Part shown: one piece after another, positions 5,819 through 6,953 of the stretch
Position numbering within the stretch: the stretch's first letter is position 1
How the letters are laid out: each line of letters opens with the position of its first letter
Assembly: GCA_001770235.1 (NCBI GenBank)
Contig: MEQN01000127.1
Location: forward strand, 5,009-11,961
Source of the DNA: Betaproteobacteria bacterium RBG_16_58_11
Lineage (GTDB): Bacteria > Pseudomonadota > Gammaproteobacteria > Burkholderiales > Thiobacteraceae
Direction of reading: 5' to 3'
DNA: 6,953 nt
Made by a program: the position numbers and the translations under genes
Notes under the pieces: generated by a model
Told to the model about the DNA's origin: nothing
The model's database searches: none
The model's input: only the letters and a program-made list of their open reading frames with translations

Positions 5819-6172
5819 ATGACCAAAAACAGCCAACTAATCCGTTTTTTCAGAACGCGCATTCCAAGCTTCGAGTGCACCCCCGGCTGCCACGACTGCT
5901 GCGGGCCGGTTACCACCTCAAGTGAAGAGATGGCCAGGCTGCCCGTCAAAAGCGATGCGGCGCACGAGGCGGCGCTGGCCGGTCTCAGTTGCCCGCACCT
6001 GGGCGAGCAGGGTTGCCAAGTCTATGCAGAGCGTCCGCTGATCTGCCGCCTATTCGGAACCACGCCACGACTCGCCTGTCCGAATGGCAAGCGGCCCGAA
6101 GTGATGATCGATCCGAAAGTAGAGCAGCAGATCCATCGTTTTTTTGTCGAGACGCGCCAAGTGCTGGTTTGA
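5819..6172 (+). CDS. YkgJ-family cysteine-cluster protein
   Basis: A small cytosolic protein of 117 residues with the cysteine pattern of the YkgJ family, thought to bind an iron-sulfur cluster or zinc; the biochemical role is not established. The N-terminal group is CTPGCHDCC (Cys20, 24, 27, 28). It is followed by SCPHLGEQGCQVYAERPLIC (Cys58, 66, 76) and R77, which fits the family's C-P-x-L...C-x-x-Y...R-P-x-x-C-R core, then a further Cys87. The short length is within the family's range. The ATG at 5819 is preceded by GGAGG (5804-5808) at ten bases. The next gene starts 20 bp after its stop, so the two are probably co-transcribed. No signal peptide is seen. A maturation or metal-handling role for its exported neighbour is only a guess from position. 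Confidence 0.88.
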   Translation: MTKNSQLIRFFRTRIPSFECTPGCHDCCGPVTTSSEEMARLPVKSDAAHEAALAGLSCPHLGEQGCQVYAERPLICRLFGTTPRLACPNGKRPEVMIDPKVEQQIHRFFVETRQVLV

Positions 6173-6192
6173 TACAAGCGGGAAATGAACTC

Positions 6193-6690
6193 ATGAATAC
6201 AACAAATAGCTTCTGGAAATGGCTGGCGCTCACCACCTTCACGCTCAGTCATATTACAACCAGCCTCGCTGCCGCTGAAATCGGCACGCACCAACATGAA
6301 CCGGGTGCCAGCCCAAGCATGCTGAAGCTGAACGACGGCAAGAAATGGGCGACCGATGCGCCGCTGCGCAAGGGCATGGAGAGCATTCGCGCGGCGATGG
6401 CCGCCGCTTTGCCGACCATTCATACGAACAAACTATCCAGCGCCAAGTACAACGCACTCGCACAAAAAACGAACAATCAGGTGGCCTACATCGTGGCCAA
6501 CTGCAAGCTCGATCCGCAAGCCGATGCGCAACTGCACCTGATCATCGCCGACCTACTGAGCGGGGTGGAGGCGATGCAAGGCAAAATGAAAGGCGCCAAG
6601 CGCCAAACAGGCGCGGTGAAGGCGCTCGGTGCGCTGGAAAAATATGATGCCTATTTCGACCACCCAGGCTGGAAGCCAATCACACACTAA
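6193..6690 (+). CDS. Small exported protein, KWATDAPLR type (DnrO-like)
   Basis: A 165-residue protein with a cleavable signal peptide: MNTTNSFWKW, a hydrophobic stretch and SLAAA, with cleavage likely near residue 27-29, so it should act in the periplasm. The mature part has a short His-containing start (THQHEPG), then LNDGKKWATDAPLRKGMESIRAAM (45-69) and a mostly helical remainder including YIVANCKLDPQADAQLHLIIADLL (99-122), with one cysteine (104). I recall proteins with this segment being labelled DnrO-like in betaproteobacteria, but no function is established to my knowledge, so no symbol is given. The frame is open upstream to 5989, overlapping the YkgJ-type gene, but only the ATG at 6193 starts with a signal peptide. 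The Shine-Dalgarno site is weak (GGGA, 6179-6182). It sits in a probable operon with the genes on both sides. Confidence 0.8.
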   Translation: MNTTNSFWKWLALTTFTLSHITTSLAAAEIGTHQHEPGASPSMLKLNDGKKWATDAPLRKGMESIRAAMAAALPTIHTNKLSSAKYNALAQKTNNQVAYIVANCKLDPQADAQLHLIIADLLSGVEAMQGKMKGAKRQTGAVKALGALEKYDAYFDHPGWKPITH

Positions 6691-6699
6691 AGCATCAGC

Positions 6700-6953
6700 G
6701 TGAGCACCCACTCAATAATTAGTTGGACCGAAGCAGACGCCGTTCACTCCGCCCGCTGGCGCTCGGAGCGCGGCGCCTTGCCGCCCAAGCGCGTGGTGAT
6801 CGCCGATGATCAGATGAAGGCTGACGCCGCTTACCACTTGGCCTGCGAGGGCACGGCCATGCTGTGGCGCGGCGATTTTCAGAATGCGCGCCAGTTGCTG
6901 CAGGCCATGGCACGGCGCGCCGACCACAAGCCGCACAAACCGGCCCCAACCCC
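6700..6953 (+). CDS. Probable SAM-dependent methyltransferase, N-terminal part (3' end outside window)
   Basis: An open frame starts at GTG 6700, nine bases after the previous stop, and runs off the window with 84 codons read. The segments RWRSERGALPPKRVVIADD (19-37), AAYHLACEGTAMLWRGDF (43-60) and QNARQLLQAMARR (61-73) match what I remember of the N-terminal region of a betaproteobacterial class I methyltransferase family of about 380 residues. The SAM-binding glycine motif would lie beyond the window, so the enzyme activity is not shown here. No in-frame alternative start precedes the GTG, since the upstream stop is in the same frame only 12 bases before it, and there is no clear Shine-Dalgarno site. 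Translational coupling to the upstream gene is likely. The substrate is unknown. Confidence 0.65.
   Translation, partial: MSTHSIISWTEADAVHSARWRSERGALPPKRVVIADDQMKADAAYHLACEGTAMLWRGDFQNARQLLQAMARRADHKPHKPAPT

Overview
The window looks like chromosomal DNA of a betaproteobacterium. The coding DNA is GC-rich, and the order pgk - pyk - class II fba is one I associate with that group (autotrophic or Nitrosomonadales-like relatives would fit). The genus cannot be fixed from the sequence alone.

Bases 1-3333 hold a three-gene glycolysis/Calvin-cycle block on the + strand: the 3' part of pgk (phosphoglycerate kinase), a complete pyk (pyruvate kinase of the PykA type) and a complete fba (class II aldolase, Calvin-cycle subtype), closed by a strong hairpin terminator. 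Two arrays of degenerate 7-bp repeats in opposite orientation fill the pgk-pyk gap. They run into the last codons of pgk and end ten bases before the pyk start.

Bases 3334-5153 look like an accessory insertion. A lone fic gene (Fic-domain enzyme, probably AMP transfer, with a built-in inhibitory motif) lies on the - strand, convergent with fba and sharing its terminator. Its AT-rich upstream region holds a near-consensus sigma-70 promoter overlapped by two AT palindromes. Further on come an unrecognised 63-codon ORF and then a second, diverged copy of the last ~100 bp of fba, with its own stop codon and terminator. The fic segment is therefore bracketed by two fba 3' ends 1823 bp apart. That suggests recombination or integration at the fba 3' end.

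Bases 5154-6953 return to + strand genes: a predicted lipoprotein of unknown function, a YkgJ-type cysteine-cluster protein, a small exported protein with a KWATDAPLR segment, and the start of a probable SAM-dependent methyltransferase that runs off the window. The last three are spaced 20 and 9 bp apart and look co-transcribed. No tRNA, rRNA, CRISPR array, transposase or integrase is visible.
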